Shown here in pieces: positions 23,924 to 33,200 of a DNA stretch of 64,000 bases. Source of the stretch: Archivesica marissinica. Its lineage: Eukaryota; Mollusca; Bivalvia; Venerida; Vesicomyidae. Position 1 is the first letter of the stretch; the number at the start of each line of letters is the position of its first letter. Below the pieces are notes generated by a model. The model did not search any database, was not told the origin of the DNA, and was given only the letters and a program-made list of their open reading frames with translations. The position numbers were made by a program, and so were the translations under genes. The stretch covers positions 66,921,164 to 66,985,163 of the forward strand of contig CM026387.1 in the NCBI GenBank assembly GCA_014843695.1, in the 5' to 3' direction.

Positions 23924-24055
23924 GTGTACTGGGCGATGACTGCTCCTCCGATGTACTTCTGTGTACTAACATTGCCAATGGTATGTGTCAGGATTTCACC
24001 CTTTGTGAGTGTAAAGCAGGGTATGAGGATGACGGCTCCGGAAACGATTGTACAG
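23924..24055 (+). CDS. Exon 4: EGF-like module
   Basis: Reading GVLGDDCSSDVLLC onward, it has six cysteines (C-x6-C-x7-C-x5-C-x-C-x12-C) and the KAGYEDDGSG turn near the end. There is no calcium-binding start motif. The acceptor is weak: the preceding tract is TTTGTTGATAG|GTGT, and a tRNA-derived SINE copy ends only about 40 bp upstream, so little original intron remains 5' of the exon. The donor ACAG|GTAAAC is good. The phase agrees on both sides. Confidence 0.8.
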
Positions 24056-24312
24056 GTAAACAGCTTTTTGAAATAAAACTAACTTTCTTTTCATGTATGT
24101 GACAACTATGTCCATCTCAACATAGACCCGGTAATGGCTTCGATTCCCGGTAACACCTTCTGTGAATAAGAACAGAATGCTTAACAATGCTGGCTTGTTT
24201 GTTGCAAAGTTAAATCAACACATTAGTTTAATTGCCAGACATCGCAGGTTTGTGGTATAACGGTAATGGTTCTGAGCTTCATGTGAGACTTAAAATCAAG
24301 ATCCCGTCCCCG

Positions 24313-24545
24313 ACTGTCTGATTAGCATGCTATGCTCGCTTCTCACCAATGCAACTCTGGTTCGAATCTCAGACCGGGAAGCATGTAAGATGGTGCGGTT
24401 TTCGCCAGATCAGGTAGGGGAGTTTTTTTTCCAGGTACCCACACAAATGACAACATTTACGTTTTCATCCGCGCCAACGAGAGTGATTAAGAAACGTTGA
24501 TTAATGCTTGTTTCGCAATCGTTGTAAAGTAAATAAAGCTTAATC
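24313..24545 (+). mobile_element. SINE family A, copy with tRNA-like head
   Basis: The head runs CTGTCTGATTAGCATGCTAT to a B-box GGTTCGAATCTC, then the body (TTTCATCCGCGCCAACGAG) and the tail TTTCGCAATCGTTGTAAAG. It is internally diverged (a T-run at about 24423). It shares intron 4 with a family C copy in opposite orientation. Confidence 0.78.
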
Positions 24546-24605
24546 TTTAAAATCCTGTCCCATCTCTATTACTGTTGACCTCATGATATTGGCATACGTT
24601 AAATT

Positions 24606-24833
24606 AGTTTATACAAATTTAGCTCGATTGCGAAACAAGTTATTTCAACTTATATAAATCACTCTCGAGACCTCATTCCTGATGGAATCCATCGCCACGA
24701 GGGAGAGAGAAGAGGCAACGTGGAATTTAAATGCCTTGCCTAAGGGCACAATCGTAACGGCTCCAGTGGGGCTCGAACTCTGGACCTTTCGCACCTGAAG
24801 CGAACGCGCATCCACTGCGCTATCACGACTTCC
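24606..24833 (-). mobile_element. SINE family C, full copy
   Basis: Minus strand: GTCGTGATAGCGCAGTGGAT (A-box), GAGTTCGAGCCCCAC (B-box), then GGCAAGGCATTTAAATTCCA, GGCGATGGATTCCATC and the tail TTTCGCAATCGAGCTAAA. The tail resembles that of family A, so the two families may be mobilised by the same LINE partner. Confidence 0.8.
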
Positions 24834-25071
24834 ACGTTAAATACGTTAAATTGTGATTGAAGGACCTAAGGAGGGGTTAGTTCAGAACTAATTAGGCCTA
24901 TAGAAATAGATCTCTATACGTATACCTACCTATCTGTCTGCCTGCCCTGCCCTACACAATTTATACTAACTAAAAAATGTTAGTACTTCAGATGTATCAT
25001 AAATTAGGACTTAAAATTTATATATAGATGTGCAAGTACATATATACATGTCAGTTTTAATATATTTACAG

Positions 25072-25188
25072 AAATTGATGAATGTGCCACACTTACCCCA
25101 TGTGAGAATGGTGGTACCTGTACGGATGCTGTGAACGCATATAGCTGTGCATGTATGCCTGGCTATGAAGGAACTAACTGTGAAACAG
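25072..25188 (+). CDS. Exon 5: calcium-binding EGF module 1
   Basis: [17 protein letters not shown] starts a canonical cbEGF. The Ca2+ ligand motif is E-I-D-E, and C-T-D-A-V-N-A-Y-S-C-A-C carries the Asp of the aspartate/asparagine beta-hydroxylation consensus. All six cysteines are present. At 39 residues it is one residue longer than the other eight cbEGF exons, the extra residue falling between Cys 1 and Cys 2. The first codon is completed by the G of exon 4. The acceptor is TATTTACAG and the donor ACAG|GTATGT. Confidence 0.93.
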
Positions 25189-25267
25189 GTATGTGCTCGT
25201 AATATACCCAACCATTGACAGACAAACACAACATTCATTAAAATCAGCCCCAGGAACAAACACAGAC

Positions 25268-26026
25268 GGATCTGTAGTACAGTGGTAACACGCTGGACTG
25301 GTAATCCAGGGATCGCAGGTTCGATCCACCGTCTGATCCTAATAAAATTAACAGTCTTTCAGATGTGACGTTAAACCGAGGTCTCGTGTAGATGCTTTAC
25401 ATCGTGCACGTAAAAGAACCAGAGGAGACTCTGGAATCACAGGGATTCGGCACGTTTGGGGGTACTAGTATATATATTTAAGTACAGGGATTTTACTCGT
25501 ATCAACGCGAACTGCGCCGCTTGAGAAATTTTCAAAACAAATTGAAAAATTCTCCGAAATCTCTTTTTGACGTACATGTTTGCCGAATAAACCTACACGT
25601 TAGTGGAAACACATTTATTTGATAATGTTATTCACTGTTAAAACTCTCCCATCGAAGATTTTTTTTGTTGCTGACAGAACCCGTGTCCTAGTATGGAAAT
25701 GTGACCTGCTATGGCCAATGTCTGTGGCAAAAAAAAAGAACAATATAAAGACTCGTGATAGGCGTTATATTTGGACAGATTTGTACAAAATTGTTTCAGA
25801 TAGGGCCATTTTACTGATCGATGCGAAATCTGACATCCCACAGAGTAGAATCCCTGTACTTAAATATATATACTAGTACCCCCAAACGTGCCGAATCCCT
25901 GTGTCTGGAATGGGTATCTCTCTGTATCATTGCACTATCCTCCAAAAATCTAAAATGACTAATCTCTTCAGGAAGCGTCGCTCATATGGGCAACCGGTAG
26001 CGACGATAAATAAACGTAAAAAAAAC
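25268..26026 (+). mobile_element. SINE family B, full copy, split by a MITE
   Basis: The head GGATCTGTAGTACAGTGGTA, GGACTGGTAATCC (an anticodon arm that would read GGT, tRNA-Thr type) and GGTTCGATCC leads to a body with GAGGTCTCGTGTAGATGC and a tail CGATAAATAAACGTAAAA. A 466-bp element interrupts it at 25438-25903; removing that insert and one 8-bp duplication restores the body seen in the other copies. Confidence 0.85.
25438..25903. mobile_element. hAT-like MITE, 466 bp, perfect 55-bp inverted repeats
   Basis: Ends CACAGGGATTCGGCACGTTT and its exact complement, with inverted repeats identical over 55 bp. It is flanked by the 8-bp direct repeat TCTGGAAT at 25430-25437 and 25904-25911. Eight-base duplication with CAGGG-type ends fits hAT. 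The interior has no transposase. The absence of mismatch between the arms marks a young insertion. Confidence 0.9.
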
Positions 26027-26027
26027 A

Positions 26028-26094
26028 CCACACACACACCACACCACACACCACACCACACCACACCACACCACACCACACCACACCACACAAT
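26028..26094. repeat. CACAC-type microsatellite
   Basis: (CACAC)n and (ACC)-like run directly after the SINE family B A-rich tail, probably grown from it. Confidence 0.88.
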
Positions 26095-26386
26095 GATAAA
26101 TTAGAATTAACTAATTGCTATATTGTGTATTTATATAGAATTATTAAATACTGGTTCAAAATTATGAAAGCCCCACACTCATTGTTGTATAGAATGATGA
26201 TTTTATCAGATGCAAATGGAAATCTTGTAAATAGCTGGTCAGTGAATGTATTTACGATGAAGTTTAGGTTTTCCATACTTGTTGAATAATGAACGATTAA
26301 TCAATGTACTCATTAATTTTGTTATGCAAATAATTTATGACAATTATTTATAAAAATGGAACTCAGAGTTAGATTCTTCTACAAAA

Positions 26387-26629
26387 TTGAAAACTTATAA
26401 TCTATTCAAAAATGAATTCAATTGTGAAAAATATTTATGTTGTATTGACAATGTGAAATATTGCATTGCATTATCCAGAATTCGATGTTCAGCACACAAC
26501 TTAGGAATTGAAGAAGGGCAATTTCGAAATATTGAGAGAAATCAAAGATTATGTACAACTTGTAATATGCATCAAGTTGAATCAGAGTATCATTTCTTAT
26601 TAGTGTGTCCGTATTATATTGATCTCTGA
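26387..26629 (+). pseudogene. LINE reverse-transcriptase C-terminal fragment
   Basis: Eighty codons carrying RIRCSAHNLGIEEGQFRNIE and CTTCNMHQVESEYHFLLVCP. This cysteine-histidine tail follows the polymerase domain in Jockey/CR1-like elements and helps bind the RNA template. There is no catalytic YxDD region here. Confidence 0.7.
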
Positions 26630-26841
26630 AGGTGACATTTACCTAGAGAGTATTGTTCCTGGCCAAATATTAACAAATTTAAAGCAACACAAAACGATAA
26701 AATTATAAATTTAGCTAAGTATATTTATTTGGCTACAAATAAAAGAAACGACACTAATTAGTCGATTTAATGTATATCTGACAACCCCATAAAATATATA
26801 TACATTAATCTGCTTTATTGAATAACATGACATTTCACCAC

Positions 26842-27253
26842 GGAGTTAGATATATATGTTTGTATATTGCATGTTAGCGACATGGAGTTAGATATATATG
26901 TTTGTATAGTGCATGTTAGCAACATGGAGTTAGATATATATGTTTGTATAGTGCATGTTAGCGACATGGAGTTAGATATATATGTTTGTATAGTGCATGT
27001 TAGCAACATGGAGGTAGATATATATGTTTGTATAGTGCATGTTAGCAACATGGAGGTAGATATATATGTTTGTATAGTGCATGTTAGCAACATGGAGGTA
27101 GATATATATGTTTGTATAGTGCATGTTAGCAACATGGAGGTAGATATATATGTTTGTATAGTGCATGTTAGCAACATGGAGTTAGATATATATGTTTGTA
27201 TAGTGCATGTTAGCAACATGGAGGTAGATATATATGTTTGTATATTACATGTT
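26842..27253. repeat. 42-bp minisatellite, about 10 copies, inside LINE 3' UTR
   Basis: Units carry TTAGATATATATGTTTGTAT and GTGCATGTTAGCAACATGGA. The array sits between the end of the LINE coding part and its 3' tail, so it expanded after the insertion or was part of the LINE. Confidence 0.92.
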
Positions 27254-27385
27254 ATTGTCATTTATACTCGTACCGTATTCACATCATGCTTTTCTGTACA
27301 ATTTGTTTATAACCGCCAAATATGTTTCTTGGCGATGGACATGTATATGTTCTTGCCAATGCAACCTTTGACTTGACTTGACTAT

Positions 27386-27720
27386 ATAGATGAAATTTGA
27401 TGAGAATCATTGTACATATATAACAGTGAAGACATACTACATAGTGTCCCCAAATCGTGATACCTTCGTTTTCGTTACCCTGTAAGTATTTACAATACTG
27501 CATGCGTTCTGTGTTTTCTGACATCACCAATCAGGAATAGATAGTGTCATAGGTCATTTTCCTTATTTGGCAACAAAAATGCTCCATGTAATCGTTGGAG
27601 GCGTAAGTAATCGGTTATTTTCCTTGGATTGGTATAAAACATGCTATCTTTCATAATGCAATATTGCATCACCATTTGTCCATTTGATTTACTTAGCTTT
27701 GTATATGACTGTACTCTATG
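27386..27720. other. Intron 5 segment, no feature recognised
   Basis: No coding module, SINE or transposon end identified before the 13-bp array. Confidence 0.4.
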
Positions 27721-28420
27721 TGAAGGTGTTGTGTGTGAAGGTGTTGTGTGAGAAGGCTGTGTGAGAAGGTTGTGTGAGAAGGTTTGTGAGAAGGTTGTGT
27801 GAGAAGGTTGTGTGAGAAGGTTGTGTGAGAAGGTTATGTGAGAAGGTTGTGTGAGAAGGTTGTGTGAGAAGGTTATGTGAGAAGGTTGTGTGAGAAGGTT
27901 GTGGGAGAAGGTTGTGTGAGAAGGTTGTGTGAGAAGGTTATGTGAGAAGGTTCTGTGAGAAGGTTATGTGAGAAGGTTGTGTGAGAAGGTTGTGTGAGAA
28001 GGTTGTGTGAGAAGGTTGTGTGAGAAGGTTGTGTGAGAAGGTTGTGTGAGAAGGTTGTGTGAGAAGGTTATGTGAGAAGGTTGTGTGAGAAGGTTGTGGG
28101 AGAAGGTTGTGTGAGAAGGTTGTGTGAGAAGGTTATGTGAGAAGGTTCTGTGAGAAGGTTGTGTGAGAAGGTTGTGTGAGAAGGTTGTGTGAGAAGGTTG
28201 TGTGAGAAGGTTATGTGAGAAGGTTGTGTGAGAAGGTTGTGTGAGAAGGTTATGTGAGAAGGTTGTGTGAGAAGGTTGTGTGAGAAGGTTGTGGGAGAAG
28301 GTTGTGGGAGAAGGTTGTGTGAGAAGGTTGTGGGAGAAGGTTGTGTGAGAAGGTTGTGGGAGAAGGTTGTGTGAGAAGGTTGTGGGAGAAGGTTGTGTGA
28401 GAAGGTTATGTGAGAAGGTT
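27721..28420. repeat. 13-bp minisatellite, about 54 copies
   Basis: GTGTGAGAAGGTT repeated with variants GTGGGAGAAGGTT and ATGTGAGAAGGTT. The purine/pyrimidine strand bias is strong. It is not related to the 13-bp unit of intron 9. Confidence 0.94.
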
Positions 28421-28557
28421 TGAGTAATTTTTATATATTTGTTAATAAAGAATCCAGGAAATGACGAGTAATACAGGAACTCTGAATGAATGTTCACAGT
28501 GCCCTAGATTGAAGATTTCCACAGTATAATAACTGGAAAAGTATGTACGTGCGTGCT

Positions 28558-28825
28558 ACGTTTATTTATCGTCGCCACCGGTGGCCCATATGAGCGATGT
28601 CTCTGATTGTTGGGGGATAGTGTAATGATACAGACAGAGACCCATTTCTTCCAGAGTATCCTCTGGTTCTTGTACGTGCACTGTGTACAGCAACGACACG
28701 AGACCTCGGTTTAAAGTCCCATCTGAAAGACTGTTAGTTTTAATAATTATTAGGGTCAGACGGGGGATAGAACCTGCGATCCCTGGATTACCAGTCCAAC
28801 GTGTTATCAACTGGACTACAGATCC
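28558..28825 (-). mobile_element. SINE family B, full copy abutting exon 6
   Basis: Begins on the plus strand with the reversed tail ACGTTTATTTATCGTCG and ends with the reversed tRNA head (GGATTACCAGTCCAACGTG, then CTGGACTACAGATCC). Exon 6 starts 18 bp later, so this insertion set the 5' limit of the acceptor region. Confidence 0.85.
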
Positions 28826-28843
28826 ATATATTTACTGTTTCAG

Positions 28844-28957
28844 ATATTGATGAGTGTAGCTCAACTCCGTGCCAGAATGATGGAGTCTGTACCCATGGAA
28901 TAAATTCATACACATGTTCCTGTGCTGCGGGGTATGATGGTACAAACTGTGGCAACG
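28844..28957 (+). CDS. Exon 6: calcium-binding EGF module 2
   Basis: [16 protein letters not shown], then [12 protein letters not shown], six cysteines, 38 residues. The beta-hydroxylation position is His, not Asp or Asn, the only such case among the nine cbEGF exons here, so this module should escape that modification and may bind Ca2+ differently. A reverse-oriented tRNA-type SINE stops 18 bp upstream; the usable polypyrimidine tract (TTTACTGTTTCAG) is what lies between them. The donor is AACG|GTAAGC. Confidence 0.93.
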
Positions 28958-29610
28958 GTAAGCGTTCTTTCAGTTCTTACATTAAGTCAGGGGTGTAGCT
29001 TTGTTGGAATCGATGTGTAGGCCAACTTAAAACGTAAGAAGGCAAGTGGGTCCGGGGGTCGTCCACATGAATACTATTCATAGCGTATATAATTTAATCC
29101 TGGCCTCCCGAATTTTGTTGCAGATTTGGCATTTTTATTTTTTGGAATTTTCGGGGAAAAGTTTAGGCCACTGCCTACACGGCCTATATTAAGCCACGCC
29201 AATGTAAGCATTTGTAATACGATGATGACAAGTGTTCAGTCATATATGGTATCCTATTGTAAACTAATCGAAAGTTTCCCCAATTTATTGTCACTCGCAA
29301 ACAGCGGAAGTACAACGTTTTTTCAGATTCATCACAGTTTGTCTGATTTGATGTCTTGCTAAGTCCTATAGTTTTCAACGCACTTTAACCAAACTTTAGA
29401 TTTGCATCTCTATGCAGGGGTTTATCTCTAGTTGACATTAATCTGGACATTTGCAATGTAATACATATATGTTGGCGAGGGCCGTAACTAATGTTGCTAA
29501 AACTAGTGGACCAACCCAGTTGCCTCAACATTTATTGACAATTCTTGTGCTCAACAATGCTATAAATCGTATACACTATGCATAATTATACAAGTGCGTT
29601 CATTAGCTTT
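28958..29610. other. Intron 6, non-repetitive part
   Basis: No coding module, SINE or transposon end identified. Confidence 0.4.
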
Positions 29611-29810
29611 TGTTCTGTACATTGTATATATAGAATGAATGCAATAAAATATGATTAAACTGTTCTGTACATTGTATATATAGAATGAATGCAATAACAT
29701 ATGATTAAACTGTTCTGTACATTGTATATATAGAATGAATGCAATAAAATATGATTAATCTGTTCGGTACATTGTATATATAGAATGAATGCAATAACAT
29801 ATGATTAAAC
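29611..29810. repeat. 50-bp tandem repeat, 4 copies, next to exon 7
   Basis: Four 50-bp units starting TGTTCTGTACATTGTATATA at 29611, 29661, 29711 and 29761, ending 20 bp before exon 7. They are nearly identical (AAAATATG or AACATATG). Confidence 0.92.
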
Positions 29811-29830
29811 TAAACATGTTGGCATTTCAG

Positions 29831-29944
29831 ATATTGACGAGTGTGCCTCAAATCCCTGCCAGAATGGAGGAACATGTACAGATTTGGTGGATGGCTATAC
29901 ATGTGCATGTGTGGCAGGGTATGGTGACACTCACTGCGAGACTA
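29831..29944 (+). CDS. Exon 7: calcium-binding EGF module 3
   Basis: [16 protein letters not shown], then [21 protein letters not shown]: full cbEGF with Ca2+ motif, hydroxylation Asp and six cysteines in 38 residues. It ends ACT A|GTGAGT, so the split base is A and the next module begins with Asn, still an allowed Ca2+ ligand. Four copies of a 50-bp tandem repeat end about 20 bp before the acceptor, so the branch point probably lies inside repeat DNA. Confidence 0.93.
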
Positions 29945-30202
29945 GTGAGTAAACATACATATCTGCATACTTTACTTCTGTTGATCAGAATTTATTCATG
30001 CTTTTTTTAATTAAATGTGCTTGAAATTTTGCTTATTGAGTTTATGCTATCGAACACCCAATGAACACAAAACAAACGAACACCAAACAAACGAAAACCA
30101 AACGTAGCTAATTTCCACCTTTCTACAGTTTTTCGTCCCCCCTTGTTTCTTCTGCATACATATGCATAGGTACACGTTTTAACATGGATAGCTAATAATC
30201 CT

Positions 30203-33200
30203 AGTGCTGAGGGATACAGTATTTAAGTTGTTCAAGGCTGTAATGCTGAGGGATACAGTATTTAAGTTGTTTAAGGCGGTATTGCTGAGGGATACATTAT
30301 TTAAGTTGGCCAAGGCAGTAGTGCTGAGGGATACATTATTTAAGTTGGCCAAGGCGGTATTGCTGAGGGATACAGTATTTAAGTTGTTTAAGGCGGTATT
30401 GCTGAGGGATACAGTATTTAAGTTGTTCAAGGCTGTAATGCTGAGGCATACAGTATTTAAGTTGTTCAAGGCTGTAATGCTGAGGGATACAATATTTAAA
30501 TTGTTCAAGGCTGTAATGCTGAGGGATACAGTATTTAAGTTGTTCAAGGCTGTAATGCTGAGGGATACAGTATTTAAGTTGTTCAAGGCGGTAGTGCTGA
30601 GGCATACAGTATTTAAGTTGTTCAAGGCGGTAGTGCTGAGGGATACAGTATTTAAGTTGTTCAAGGCTGTAATGCTGAGGGATACAGTATTTAAGTTGTT
30701 CAAGGCGGTAGTGCTGAGGGATACAGTATTTAAGTTGTTCAAGGCAGTTGTGCTGAGGGATACAGTATTTAAGTTGTTCAAGGCGGTTGTGCTGAGGGAT
30801 ACAGTATTTAAGTTGTTCAAGGCTGTAATGCTGAGGGATACAGTATTTAAGTTGTTCAAGGCGGTAGTGCTGAGGGATACAGTATTTAAGTTGTTCAAGG
30901 CGGTTGTGCTGAGGGATACAGTATTTAAGTTGTTCAAGGCGGTAGTGCTGAGGGATACAGTATTTAAGTTGTTCAAGGCTGTAATGCTGAGGGATACAGT
31001 ATTTAAGTTGTTCAAGGCAGTTGTGCTGAGGGATACAGTATTTAAGTTGTTCAAGGCTGTACTGCTGAGGGATACAGTATTTAAGTTGTTCAAGGCGGTT
31101 GTGCTGAGGGATACAGTATTTAAGTTGTTCAAGGCAGTTGTGCTGAGGGATACAGTATTTAAGTTGTTCAAGGCGGTTGTGCTGAGGGATACAGTATTTA
31201 AGTTGTTCAAGGCTGTAATGCTGAGGGATACAGTATTTAAGTTGTTCAAGGCTGTAATGCTGAGGGATACAGTATTTAAATTGTTCAAGGCTGTAATGCT
31301 GAGGGATACAGTATTTAAGTTGTTCAATGCGGTAGTGCTGAGGGATACAGTATTTAAGTTGTTCAAGGCGGTAATGCTGAGGGATACAGTATTTAAGTTG
31401 TACAAGGCGGTAGTGCTGAGGGATACAGTATTTAAGTTGTTCAATGCTGTAATGCTGAGGAATACAGTATTTAAGTTGTTCAAGGCGGTAATGCTGAGGG
31501 ATACAGTATTTAAGTTGTTCAAGGCGGTTGTGCTGAGGGATACAGTATGAGGTATACAATATTTAAATTGTTCAAGGCTGTAATGCTGAGGGATACAGTA
31601 TTTAAGTTGGCCAAGGCTGTAATGCTGAGGGATACAGTATTTAAGTTGTTCAAGGCTGTAATGCTGAGGGATACAGTATTTAAGTTGGCCAAGGCGTTTG
31701 TGCTGAGGGATACAGTATTTAAGTTGGCCAAGGCGGTAGTGCTGAGGGATATATTATTTAAGTTGGCCAAGGCGGTAGTGCTGAGGGATACAGTATTTAA
31801 GTTGTTCAAGGCTGTAATGCTGAGGGATACAGTATTTAAGTTGTTCAAGGCTGTAATGCTGAGGGATACAGTATTTAAGTTGTTCAAGGCGGTAGTGCTG
31901 AGGGATACAGTATTTAAGTTGTTCAAGGCTGTAATGCTGAGGGATACAATATTTAAATTGTTCAAGGCTGTAATGCTGAGGGATACAGTATTTAAGTTGG
32001 CCAAGGCTGTAATGCTGAGGGATACAGTATTTAAGTTGTTCAAGGCGGTAGTGCTGAGGGATACAGTATTTAAGTTGTTCAATGCTGTAATGCTGAGGAA
32101 TACAGTATTTAAGTTGTTCAAGGTGGTAGTGCTGAGGGATACAGTATTTAAGTTGGCCAAGGCGGTATTGCTGAGGGATACAGTATTTAAGTTGTTCAAG
32201 GCGGTAGTGCTGAGGGATACAGTATTTAAGTTGTTCAAGGCTGTAATGCTGAGGGATACAGTATTTAAGTTGTTCAAGGCTGTAATGCTGAGGGATACAA
32301 TATTTAAGTTGTTCAAGGCGGTAGTGCTGAGGGATACAGTATTTAAGTTAACCAAGGCGGTAGTGCTGAGGGATACAGTATTTAAGTTGTTCAATGCTGT
32401 AATGCTGAGGAATACAGTATTTAAGTTGTTCAAGGCGGTAGTGCTGAGGGATACAGTATTTAAGTTGGCCAAGGCGGTATTGCTGAGGGATACAGTATTT
32501 AAGTTGTTCAAGGCGGTAGTGCTGAGGGATACAGTATTTAAGTTGTTCAAGGCTGTAATGCTGAGGGATACAGTATTTAAGTTGTTCAAGGCTGTAATGC
32601 TGAGGGATACAATATTTAAGTTGTTCAAGGCGGTAGTGCTGAGGGATACAGTATTTAAGTTGGCCAAGGCGGTAGTGCTGAGGGATACAGTATTTAAGTT
32701 GTTCAAGGCGGTAGTGCTGAGGGATACAGTATTTAAGTTGTTCAAGGCTGTAATGCTGAGGGATACAGTATTTAAGTTGTTCAAGGCTGTAATGCTGAGG
32801 GATACAGTATTTAAGTTGTTCAAGGCTGTAATGCTGAGGGATACAGTATTTAAGTTGTTCAAGGCGGTAGTGCTGTGGGATACAGTATTTAAGTTGTTCA
32901 AGGCTGTAATGCTGAGGGATACAATATTTAAATTGTTCAAGGCTGTAATGCTGAGGGATACAGTATTTAAGTTGGCCAAGGCTGTAATGCTGAGGGATAC
33001 AGTATTTAAGTTGTTCAAGGCGGTAGTGCTGAGGGATACAGTATTTAAGTTGTTCAATGCTGTAATGCTGAGGGATACAGTATTTAAGTTGGCCAAGGCG
33101 GTAATGCTGAGGGATACAGTATTTAAGTTGGCCAAGGCGGTAGTGCTGAGGGATACATTATTTAAGTTGGCCAAGGCAGTAGTGCTGAGGGATACATTAT

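Larger units (their letters stand above)
26100..27385 (+). mobile_element. LINE 3' end interrupted by a 42-bp array
   Basis: Frames give IIKYWFKIMKAPHSLLYRM, then at 26387-26629 a stretch with EKYLCCIDNVKYCIALSRIR, LGIEEGQFRNIERN and CTTCNMHQVESEYHFLLVCP (the CxxC...H...C knuckle of non-LTR polymerase tails), then, after a frame change, SWPNINKFK and LAKYIYLATNKRND. The 3' UTR resumes at about 27255 after the array and ends TTGACTTGACTTGAC. It has frameshifts and is a dead copy of the same family as 12783-13174. Confidence 0.75.

Noticed and set aside
25268..25335. A functional tRNA-Thr gene
   Set aside because: The anticodon arm and B-box look good, but the acceptor stem does not pair and the sequence continues into a SINE body shared with several other copies.
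25619..25876. 85-codon frame inside the hAT-like MITE
   Set aside because: Too short for a transposase and without catalytic motifs; the element is non-autonomous.
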